NCBI GenBank assembly: GCA_903813345.2
Contig: CAIIXF020000267.1
Location: forward strand, 1 to 25,000
Length of the DNA stretch: 25,000 nucleotides
Reading direction: 5' to 3'
Source: Owenia fusiformis
Lineage: Eukaryota > Annelida > Polychaeta > Sabellida > Oweniidae
Positions 17,052 to 25,000 of the stretch are shown in pieces. Within the stretch, counting starts at the first letter, position 1; the number at the start of each line of letters is the position of its first letter. The notes under the pieces are model-generated. The model searched no databases and was not told where the DNA came from. It saw only the letters and a program-made list of their open reading frames with translations. The position numbers and the translations under genes were made by a program.

Positions 17052-17897
17052 GTATGTTCTTTCAGGTATTTTCGCACGAAATTAAGTACATGTATAACTA
17101 CTCTACAGTATGGCATTAAATACATTCGAAATTGATCATTGCAAAATCAAATTGTATTTTAAATATTATACTTACAATTGAACAGTATGTTTAAGAAATA
17201 TAGACCGAAGAGCAGGGGTACTAGTTTCGAATACACCCCGCTGGTCTTGGCACAAATGTTATCTGTACCCCGAACGACCGACCGACTAGTACCCGCTCTG
17301 AGGTCTATATTACGATTCCAATTTCCGATTCTACTTCCGGTTGAGCGATTGGCTGTTCCAATTTGTTTACTTACCTCCTGACCCAGACTTAAGTTTTTAT
17401 TGACATTTCGGCCCGTTTTATTGGTTTCACGCATATCTACTACATTGATAATTATTGAAATTATTGAGATTACAGTTAACAAATGCTCCGACAGAAAATT
17501 TTGGCTCCGGAAAATTTCTCCCTGCCATTTTGAATTTTGCAGACGAGGGGGGGGGATGCGAAAAAAACGGAACGACCTAAACTGACCAATGAGTGCACTG
17601 AACGAAACACTTAGTACAGAGCCGGGTAATTGATCTCGAATATAACCTAGCTGAAGCATTGACTTTGTTCACAGTTTATAGAAGGCATCAATACAGCCAT
17701 GTTCGAATTTCATTTAGACCCCGAGTGTCTGATAACACGCACGACGTGTCTAATCCTTTTTAGTCAAACCCATAAGATTTTTCAATCCCATTCTAGGAAT
17801 GATTGCTAAAATGATGTCTACATCTTCATCAGAAGAAATATGGATTACAAAAGGATGCCAAATAAAATTATATATTTGATGTTTTGACATGATTTAG
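17052..17897. other. candidate last CAP intron, holding a hairpin repeat
   Basis: AT-rich sequence between candidate exons D and E. It contains the 113-bp hairpin at 17198-17310 and a run of C/G around 17547 next to inverted CCAAT-like motifs near 17588. A 166-codon minus-strand ORF crosses the hairpin and is probably chance. Confidence 0.35.
17198..17310. repeat. 113-bp palindromic mini-element
   Basis: ATATAGACC followed by AGAGCAGGGGTACTAGT at the left is mirrored by CTAGTACCCGCTCTGAGGTCTATAT at the right, with a few mismatches. The centre is unpaired. It is a short MITE or fold-back with no coding capacity. Confidence 0.6.
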
Positions 17898-18035
17898 GTT
17901 AAAGCCGATTATCGTGCAAGGTATGGTCAGGTTGGTAAATGGAAATGCAAATTGTTTGTCAAAAGTGGAGACATTTTCGGAATTAAGATACTTAATAAAT
18001 ACTTTTGTATAAAATGCGAAGCGTTAACTATTTAA
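17898..18035 (+). CDS. candidate CAP gene terminal exon E
   Basis: After TGATTTAG the frame opens in phase 0 and reads VKADYRARYGQVGKWKCKLF, then VKSGDIFGIKILNKYF, to a TAA at 18033-18035 (45 codons). The join to candidate exon D is in frame and gives a tail of about 80 residues with five Cys. The piece ARYGQVGKWKC faintly echoes the CRYGPPGNYKG of the CAP signature, which may be coincidence. A polyadenylation hexamer AATAAA lies near 18382. I do not recognise a family; the call rests on splice phase and codon-like sequence. Confidence 0.35.
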   Translation, partial: VKADYRARYGQVGKWKCKLFVKSGDIFGIKILNKYFCIKCEALTI

Positions 18036-18459
18036 AAACAACATAGTAAAAACAAAAAGAGCCCATATATTGTGGAAAATCTAAGTTAATATTGCTTGAA
18101 GCATTTTCCTTAAATTGTCACCTAGAATTTAGAATTTGTAAACATTTTTTTTATAAAACAATTGATGATAAAGTATACATCATTAGTGTCAATGTAAACC
18201 TGATAATAGGAACAAATGATCTTGATATTGTGCATGTAAATTTGGGATCAACATTACAATAACAGTCTGCTGATATCATAACAAAATTAGTAAATCATAT
18301 TGAATTCATTTAGGTAAAGATAAACTCTACTAGAGAAATACCCGAAAAGTCCATTCATATATTGATTAACCACACTGGCAAATAAATTTCACAACAAAAA
18401 GGATTCTTCAAAAGAAGTGATTGCATTTATTTTAGTGGTATGTATAACTAGTAACCCTA
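18036..18459. other. AT-rich spacer
   Basis: No gene or repeat was recognised apart from the AATAAA near 18382 that could serve the CAP gene. Confidence 0.45.
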
Positions 18460-18810
18460 CTATCACACCAAACTAGTTTTCACTACGTTCTCGAAAACGG
18501 GCTTCAACTGTGTACGAACGGACTGGACGTACCTAGAACCGTTTTGGGTCTATTTGCAAACTTCATCGAACGTACTCGAACGGGTAGGTCCCCTAGATCT
18601 TAGAACATGCTCAAAATGTTCTCGTGGTCGATACGTTCTACAATTAGAACGAGTAACAACGTACTAACGACGAGCTGGACGTACTACAAACGGAACCGTC
18701 GTACTTCAATCCTACTAGGGACGTTTTAACAACGAGTTGAACTGTCTGAGAACGTATTGAGTACTAATTGCAAACGGGTTTAAACTGATTAAGAACGTAT
18801 TTATGAAACA
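18460..18810. repeat. AACG-rich terminal module, copy 1
   Basis: About 350 bp dense in GAACG, AACGGG and CGTACT motifs. The first 130 bp align in direct orientation with 22185-22315, sharing CTGTG(T)(A/G)CGAACGGA and GGTCTATTT(G/A)C(A/G)AACTTCAT. The rest is only loosely similar. Such motif-dense subterminal DNA is typical of transposase-binding regions. Confidence 0.6.
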
Positions 18811-19018
18811 AACACGTCCATATATGAATATATATACGTTGTATAATTCTGCATAATAATTTCTTATATTAATACATGGTACAACATAAACCAAAACCTA
18901 AAAATAACAATATAATACAATATCTTTGGACTTGAGCCTATTCATGAATCGAGGCACTAACATCATGTCACTGAAAAAACATTGAAATGTGAATGAATAT
19001 TTCTATTATTCCGAAAAA

Positions 19019-19170
19019 GGATCAGCTCTGATACCCCGCCACGCCCTTGCTGTTTGGGCAATGGTTTGCAGGTATAGGTGATCGGTGGTACCCTCACTGA
19101 TGCAAGCAATGTGTCCCGGGAGCTTGAGCCCGTTTGGGAGCGACACTGACCAATGAACGGGTGTTTAGAA
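19019..19170 (-). pseudogene. unassigned decayed coding fragment
   Basis: The minus strand is open for about 50 codons: PVHWSVSLPNGLKLPGHIA, then CISEGTTDHLYLQTIAQ and TARAWRGIRADPF. Upstream the same frame continues past stops (NENLAPF and LLTVPFRARGIS), suggesting a longer gene now broken. It lies downstream of the tyrosine-recombinase relic on the same strand and may belong to the same element. I do not recognise the family. Confidence 0.3.
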
Positions 19171-19604
19171 GGGGGCTAGATTTTCATTGCGTCATGATAT
19201 TCCCCTGGCCCGGAAGGGAACAGTCAAGAGAATGATAACCTAGTACAACTAGTACTGAAGGAAACGGCAATTTCCTTGGTCCGAAGGGGAATATACCGCT
19301 CAGTAGAAGTTGTTGTGGGTTACAAGTGTAACTTGGGGTTATAAAAACGATTGCCAAAGAGTGTTAGTGCCCAAATCGCGCATGCTAAAAGATAGTTTAA
19401 GTTTAAGCATGCAAGAGAGCCCCAAGTAAGGATATTGTTTAGTTTACAAGTATTTTAATTTTTGAAGTTATTAATACTGTCTCTCGGGACAGGTCGTCCC
19501 TGTTTAAACGGAAACAACAATGAATCAGGATTAGTTCACGAAAGCAATGTTTATCCTGTTTAAATTATCGTTCGAATATCTTTACGTTTTACTTGTTACA
19601 GTTA

Positions 19605-21942
19605 TTATAAATAAACACAGTCCGTGGCGCTTGAGTTGATATTCATTGTATTCTGGGCTGCTTGAACGCAACGTTCGTTTGGTCTTATGTAACGTCTGAA
19701 TGAGTCCGACGACCATCTGCCTAGAGTCATGATTAATGTGTCGCTCAGTCATGAGCCTTTCGTAACAATGAAATAGCGCTCGACTGTTGATGATTCAATT
19801 GTTTTCTGGCCAAATTCTGTGAATGTTGATTGTGGACAGACTGCGGATTTTACAGGTACAGTGAAATTGATACCCATTTTCCAGAATGGATCTGTCTTCG
19901 AAGCAGAGAAGTGGGTAGTTTATTAAGCTTGTTTTATCAGACAGGTGCAATGACTTTCACCCGTAGACCTTTATAGTTCCTTGAGTAGGACTAGTGAAAC
20001 TCGGAGGAAGGCGAGGGTATATGCTGTTTTCACGATAATGGTTGCATAAGGGTCGAAGAATCCTTTCTTAGGGTGTCCACTAGTGTTTTATGCTACTTTT
20101 GTAGCCACTGATAAACAATTATCTGCCTGCTTTATGTTGAGCAACGGATAAATCCAAAGTATGGGATTTCATCAAACGTCAGAGAGGCACAGTTAATAGA
20201 AGGGTCGAATCCTTTGAACTGTTCTTGTACAAAGGTGCCATAGCGCAAATGCTTCTAATCCGGTGACCTAACCCTGTTAAAAAATGTAATAGTGTATTAC
20301 AGAAAAATAGGGGGGTCAACTCAGACCCCATGCGCACTGAGTAAGTCCAATGAAGAGAAGCATGTGGGGATTTAATATAGTTTAAATGTCCAATGTTGTG
20401 ATTACGGAGATGAATATCACGCTAGCAGCCGGTAGACTTCCGAGGATTATCTTGAGGAATTCTGTAACATAAATCACCAAGCAGTATACAAATCTTACAA
20501 ACAACCTCTACAAATCACAAGTTAGAAAGTATAAACAATGTAAATTGTAGATCGCACTAAGAGCTGTTTATACGTGACATGAAGAAGCTAATTTTTTATA
20601 AATACGATAAAAACTTAAAGGTGCAACAATTAATGCTGACCGATCAAGGACCAGTCTCAAAAGATATTCAAGTTTGTATATTTCATGAAGACTAACTTAT
20701 ACTTTCATTATCCCCAAAGAAAACCCTGGATGAACATTATTTCAGCTGATTTCCCTCTTGAAAAAATCTATAGGTGGGACTTCTCTTATAGAAGCCCTGA
20801 ACTGAAGTTACACTCCCTGATGCTGAAAATGATAGCTTATCCATAAATTTACGAAAAATAGGTATCCCAAAGAAGATGTTAAGCCAACCGTCGCCCTGCT
20901 AGCTTAAAAAGTAAAGAAAAGTTTCTCTCTACAGACCTTGTTGTCCCTTTAATGTAATCAAAATAGCATCGTTTATTGGGTGCTTTGGAAAGTTGCTCCA
21001 AATGGTACCCTGAGCGCAGAGTCTAGTTATAAACTACGAAGCTCTCTTTTAAGAAGTGAAGTCGAACGAATGTAAAAAGGTATTCAAATGAATGCACTTG
21101 TAACTGAGACTCCCTTATGAGTTGATGGCTGTGTGTATCTGAATATGAGTACTTAGTTATAATTATCGAATCTTGATCAAGTTCTTTACAATTATTATAA
21201 TAGATGCATGTACTATTCACATAGACTCATCTTATACGGGGATCAAATGCAAATTCTGAAAATCCGTGAATATCTACACTTTAGAACGTAATTATAGTAA
21301 ATATAACTTTGAGTATGGCGTATTTAGACCATGTTCACGATAGTACGTAAAGATTGTCAACATGCTAGAATGACATTACCTGAGTTAAAATTGTTGGAGG
21401 GCCTGTCATCGTATCTCACGTGGTGACTTGGTGTCATGGTTAGTATTATTATAGCCCTAAACAGTAGCCCCTTGGTTTTGAGGTATGCTCTGTGATCACG
21501 TGTACAACTGGCGCAATCCCTGTAGCTCCCAGCCCGAAATTTTGGAATATCATATCTGGCGTACTGTTTGTCTGACTGGGTCCTGGCTGGGGCGTTTGTT
21601 GCTGGTTTGATGTACCTGGACGTATTCCTTCTTTTAACGAGTTTACTACCTCGGAAAGACCACGTACACGTACATTTTCATTCAGTTCTTTAGAGATTCT
21701 TCCCTTGTGTTATCAGCACGTGCTTCTGGATTAAACGTAACCTTGATCTCCTCGGGATTGTTTTGTTTACCATTCACATTGTCATTGTACAACAGTTTGA
21801 GAGCCGTTTTAGAAATTTTACTCTATACTTGTATTCCGTAATCTTTAAGCTTCTCCCTCATTTCGTTAGCAGTCTGTTCCTCAGACTGATGCTCTCCCTT
21901 ATCGTAGGGTTTGGACCGTCTTCCATTACGTTTTGGAGGCAT
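19605..21942 (-). pseudogene. decayed tyrosine-recombinase gene with SAP-like N terminus (Crypton/Ngaro type)
   Basis: Three collinear minus-strand pieces make up this relic. The N-terminal piece (21942 to 21449) starts ATG with MPPKRNGRRSKPYDKG, then MREKLKDYGIQV, stop, SKISKTALKLLYNDN, which looks like a SAP-type DNA-binding motif; a frameshift near 21710 leads into a Gln/Pro-rich linker (SNQQQTPQPGPSQTN). The middle piece (20245 to 20132) reads RYGTFVQEQFKGFDPSI and ends FDEIPYFGFIRCS, matching the FFGFLR block with the first catalytic Arg. The C-terminal piece (19750 to 19605) reads SDTLIMTLGRWSSDSFRRYI, the LGRW-x-S block with the nucleophile Tyr. Tyrosine recombinases integrate by strand exchange through that Tyr. 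The His-x-x-Arg block is lost among several stops. I see no reverse transcriptase, which favours Crypton over Ngaro/DIRS. Confidence 0.65.
20300..21440. other. decayed interior of the recombinase relic
   Basis: This stretch should correspond to the central part of the tyrosine-recombinase gene, but no open stretch longer than about 25 codons was convincing. Short coding-like phrases such as ASGSVTSVQGFYKRSPTYR (near 20780-20830, minus) suggest heavily mutated coding sequence. Confidence 0.35.
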
Positions 21943-22184
21943 TCTTATTCTTTAAGATAAAATTGCAATGTAATAGCTAGCGCACTGAGCTGAATACGTG
22001 TTGATCAATCGCTTGATACAACACTGAATACGATAGACTACCCTGAAATTTACGATCAAGATGCGTGACTGATTGATAGATAGGGGAGGAGTTTATTTAG
22101 GACACACGTGTTTTCCCATAAATGATGCTTACTAACGTAAGCTTCCATTTAAGACTGCTTATGAACGACTTAGCAAAAATATAG

Positions 22185-22495
22185 CTATCACACCAAACAA
22201 GTTGCCACTGCGTTCTTCAAAACTGGTTTTAAACTGTGTGCGAACGGAATGAACGTAGCTGCAACTCTCTAAGGTCTATTTACGAACTTCATGAACGTTC
22301 TCAGACGGGAGGTGATTTTAGAATTTTGAATCGATTCAAAATTCGATGGCGACCATACCGTTCTGTAATCAGGTCATGATGACCTTCTAGACTAAGGGAC
22401 GCGTTATACGACGTTGCACACCGACCTGGTGCGACCTGAACGAACTGCGAATGAGATGGACGTATTGAAGACTGTTTATGAACGAAGTAGCTAAT
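22185..22495. repeat. AACG-rich terminal module, copy 2
   Basis: Direct-orientation relative of 18460-18810, starting with CTATCACACCAAACAAGTT. Just before it, AAGACTGCTTATGAACGAC (22151-22169) resembles the end of this module (GAAGACTGTTTATGAACGAA near 22467), as if another copy had once adjoined it. Confidence 0.55.
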
Positions 22496-22497
22496 TA

Positions 22498-23077
22498 GTA
22501 GCCTGGCCAGAACAAGTCATGCCTCTCTATTTTCTCAATAACTTTCTCAATTTTGAATATTTTTTCATGAAATTTTCATAGAATAAACTTTAAAGAATTC
22601 CTAACATACAAATTTTTTATATGGTAAATGCCTCATTAATGTCATTGTTACAACCTTTTAAAAAATAATGTCATATTCTGTTGACAGGCGAGTAGTAATG
22701 CCTTTTATGGGACGAGCAGTATAGAGGCTTGGGATCATGAGGTCTTGAAATAGTATGGTGGGTTTAGAACACTAAAAAAGATAAATGATCCCCTATCAAA
22801 TGCAATCAAATTTGTAGACCATATTAGGACAAAACGTAATAGGAGATTTTTCGTATCTTTTTAGAAAAAATGGTGACAAAAATGACCCATCAACAGAATA
22901 TGACATTATTTTTTAAAAGATTGTAATAATGAAATTAATGGGGCATTTACTATATAAAAATATTTGTATGTTAGGAATTCTTTAAGGTTTATTCTGTGAA
23001 GATTTCATGAAAAAATATTCAAAATTGAGAAAGTTATTGAGAAAATAGAGAGGCATGACTTGTTCTGGCCAGGCTAC
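22498..23077. mobile_element. 580-bp MITE with ~190-bp inverted repeats, TA duplication
   Basis: The arms 22498-22690 and 22886-23077 are near-perfect reverse complements. They begin GTAGCCTGGCCAGAACAAG and are separated by a roughly 195-bp unique centre. TA flanks both ends (22496-22497 and 23078-23079). There is no transposase. The TA duplication fits a Tc1/mariner-mobilised element. It is inserted in the right part of the CTATCACACC element, and the close match of the arms suggests a recent insertion. Confidence 0.85.
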
Positions 23078-23263
23078 TATTTTAGACATATTTCCCGACC
23101 ACAGCCAGATTTGAGCCCGTTTTACGACTTTTTCGTAGGACTGGCAAGAACGGGTAAGAACTAGTTTGGTGTGATAGGGGGGTAATGAATCCATCAACAC
23201 CTTTTTGTTTCATTAACTTCCTTGATATACGATGGTACTTCCACGTATACCGATGGTTTCTTT

Positions 23264-23515
23264 TTATTGTCTTTCTGCTTTTGGCGATCCCTTTATCAGG
23301 CTCACTTTAAATTGTGGTACGAACTTCTTTTTTTGTAAAGTTGTACGTTTTACCAGAATATTGGGAGCGTTATGGCAATCTCTTGGATGGCAACCGGATG
23401 TCTTTAGATAGAATGTTGACAGAAGCTCATCCAGTACTTTATCAGTCAAAATGGAACACGAGTCATATTCTTCATAATTAGATGGGCAGAATAATGGTAT
23501 ACAAAACAATAACAA
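23264..23515 (-). CDS. unassigned ORF, possible exon
   Basis: An 83-codon minus-strand ORF reading MLLFCIPLFCPSNYEEYDS, then VLDELLSTFYLKTSGCHPRD, to a basic end KVSLIKGSPKAERQ. The stop overlaps AATAAA, a possible polyadenylation signal. Composition looks more coding-like than neighbouring ORFs, with four Cys, but no family is recognised and no partner exon was found. It may be a relic from a neighbouring element. Confidence 0.25.
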   Translation of the reverse strand: MLLFCIPLFCPSNYEEYDSCSILTDKVLDELLSTFYLKTSGCHPRDCHNAPNILVKRTTLQKKKFVPQFKVSLIKGSPKAERQ

Positions 23516-23579
23516 AATGGAAGTGAATAAAAATTCAGTTTCCAGGGTTATTTAGCTATTTCAAAAACAAGAAACCATA

Positions 23580-24160
23580 AAAAGATGTGTTTTATTTATT
23601 GTTAATCAGTGATTTTTGCTCTGCAGGGCCTACATATACACATGATTACCTATACGAAAAAATACGTTTTTAAAAACTACTACTCAAACAAAAAGTTCCG
23701 AAGACCTTAACTTCAACCTCTGATTTCTCAATATCAGCGAAAATGCAATTGTAACAATGTGGAAATAATGGGACGATATGTACCACCTATGACATAATTA
23801 ATCTGTCAATTATATTGCAATATTTTCACTTCACCAACCTCGATATTAAGTAGCATACATTTACAGCACTGTACAGTGCTTCATTATGAGTTCATTTATT
23901 TTGTTTATTGATTGATATTTCTAATCGGAAAATTGATAAATGTTTTTTATGATTAAGTGAAGTTGCTTTCCCTAATCAATTTTATAATTTCAAGATGCAG
24001 TCCGAGTCAAAACTCTAGCGAGTACTTTGAATTTAAAAAATAAGCAATTGAATGACCATATTGCAACAGTATATGAAAAAATTGAAATACCAATAAGTTC
24101 AATAAGTTCACGGAAAATGCTCTCAATTAAAAGATTCTCGATATTTTCCCATAGAATTTT
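23580..24160. other. AT-rich spacer
   Basis: No gene or repeat was recognised. CACTGTACAGTG near 23867 is a short palindrome. Confidence 0.4.
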
Positions 24161-24163
24161 CAC

Positions 24164-24917
24164 AACTTGACTTTGGGTAGGCGGGGCACTTTTTACGTAC
24201 TGTCAAATAATTCAACAGAATAGTAGGCAGTTTATGAGTTTATCACATGGATTTCTTCTTCGCTTCCTACTTGTATATGATATTACTTAATATAATAGTC
24301 ACAACTATTGTCCCATAAGGTTTTAGGAATATCCACTCTCATGTTTAATGCACAGTCCCTAGCATTCAATCCATTGACGATACAGTGCTATGAAGCCATC
24401 TGGAAAACTTGTTTGAAGGGCCATCTGGACTGCAGTCGGAAGTTGTTGCATTGTTCCATAAAGTGCACCTCTTAGTTGATCCTTCATCCTAGTGAAAACA
24501 GCAAAATCAAGGATTGTCTCATCTGGAGAGTACTTGGTACTTGGAGTATGTAACTTGGGGCAGCTTTGCTTTCTGTTTTGCCAGTTATTTGTGATGGTTT
24601 CCTGCACAATATTAGCAGTGTGCTCAGCTGCATTATCATGATGGAAAAATTTAGAATTTGACTAAATGGTTAAGTTTTAACCAACTTACCATAGCATTAC
24701 TCTTTGTTGATTTTCTGACCCATTGGTACAGCATTGACTAGCGGGATTTCAGAAATGTTTATAAGAAAACTATGAACATCAATTTTCCCTCTGAACATTT
24801 GTAATTTAAATAAGGACAAACAAAAAATAGGGATCCTTCATTTGCACATATGATTGATTTCTGTAATGGTAAATTTTGTGACGTAAAAAAGTGCCCCGCC
24901 TACCCAAAAGTCAAGTT
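24164..24917 (-). mobile_element. Tc1/mariner deletion derivative with GC-rich inverted ends
   Basis: AACTTGACTTTGGGTAGG followed by CGGGGCACTTTTTACGT at the left is mirrored at 24881-24917 with one or two single-base differences. The interior holds the C-terminal part of a Tc1/mariner transposase. The TA duplication is not clear: outside sequence on the right continues ACCATAGTAACC and the left differs, so one end may be eroded. At 754 bp it lacks the N-terminal and central coding region and must rely on a related enzyme. Confidence 0.7.
24359..24661 (-). pseudogene. Tc1/mariner transposase, C-terminal fragment
   Basis: The minus-strand frame runs from just after a stop near 24663 to a stop at 24359. 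It contains FFHHDNAAEHTANIVQET, the HDNA block with the second catalytic Asp, and TKYSPDETILDFAVFTRMKD, the YSPD block with the third catalytic residue (Asp), followed by QLRGALYG and a C-terminal FIALYRQWIEC. The DNA-binding domain and first Asp are missing. The spacing between second and third Asp is about 42 residues by my count, longer than the usual 34-41. The upstream stop and missing half make it a non-functional remnant. Confidence 0.75.
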
Positions 24918-25000
24918 ACCATAGTAACCCTTATTTTTGACCAATCAAATTAGAGATGTTGATATTTTAGGAATTATTCAGAAAGTATTTCTTATACATT

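Larger units (their letters stand above)
18460..23177. mobile_element. 4.7-kb composite element with CTATCACACC ends
   Basis: The left end CTATCACACCAAACTAGTT is exactly mirrored at the right end (AACTAGTTTGGTGTGATAG, 23159-23177). Similarity continues inward only weakly, through AACGGG/CCCGTT-rich sequence. A further copy of the left end, in the same orientation, starts at 22185. The segment encloses a decayed tyrosine-recombinase gene and a nested MITE. It may be one element, or two related elements (18460 onward and 22185-23177) of which the first has lost its right end. No clear target duplication was found. Confidence 0.55.

Noticed and set aside
17159-17659. 166-codon minus-strand ORF
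   Set aside because: It spans a palindromic mini-element and a C-run, has no recognised motif and no splice support. A separate short frame starting at an AAAATGG within it was too short to credit.
1-25000. CRISPR arrays, bacterial operons, riboswitches, replication origins
   Set aside because: The only regular arrays are eukaryotic tandem repeats without unique spacers, and the gene structure is intron-based.

Overview
The window looks like AT-rich nuclear DNA of an invertebrate animal. Its genes are split by GT-AG introns, there are no operons or Shine-Dalgarno sites, and it is full of DNA-transposon debris, MITEs and a minisatellite. The CAP gene, the long-TIR transposon and the tyrosine-recombinase relic would suit a mollusc, other lophotrochozoan, cnidarian or basal deuterostome. 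The sequence alone does not fix the phylum.

Host gene. A + strand CAP-superfamily (SCP/TAPS, GLIPR2/GAPR-1-like) gene runs across the left three quarters of the window. Three exons are secure (192-438, 1254-1329, 2698-2848); their splice phases join exactly and rebuild a complete CAP domain. Two further exons (16951-17051 and 17898-18035) are phase-compatible and would add a short cysteine-containing C-terminal tail. Intron 1 carries a 19-bp minisatellite. Intron 2 carries a tRNA-like SINE remnant and a small inverted-repeat element.

Main feature. The third CAP intron is interrupted by a 10.9-kb DNA transposon at 3435-14326. It is flanked by TTAA on both sides and bounded by long terminal inverted repeats of about 640 bp. 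Its minus strand carries one very long gene (10032 down to 5351, about 1,560 codons) made of N-terminal zinc-finger-like modules, a transposase region, a FEN1/XPG-type nuclease with its acidic residues intact, and a C-terminal CXC cysteine cluster. This matches what I know of the Academ superfamily (XPG-nuclease branch). The copy has only two visible lesions: one frameshift in a T6/A6 run and one in-frame TGA. Upstream of the gene the element holds a splice acceptor three bases before the ATG, an array of about five exon-like modules with splice-site-like borders, and TIRs containing stacked perfect palindromes (forkhead-like, inverted octamer, CRE).

Right third. From 14.4 kb onward the DNA is a mosaic: a 70-bp tandem repeat that also flanks the transposon on its left, a GC-rich composite MITE (15558-15896), a fold-back element (16207-16507), a 113-bp hairpin (17198-17310), a 4.7-kb composite with CTATCACACC ends (18460-23177) that encloses a decayed SAP-like/tyrosine-recombinase gene and a nested 580-bp TA-flanked MITE, and a Tc1/mariner deletion derivative (24164-24917) that keeps the C-terminal third of its transposase. 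Apart from the last CAP exons I see no convincing host gene there.
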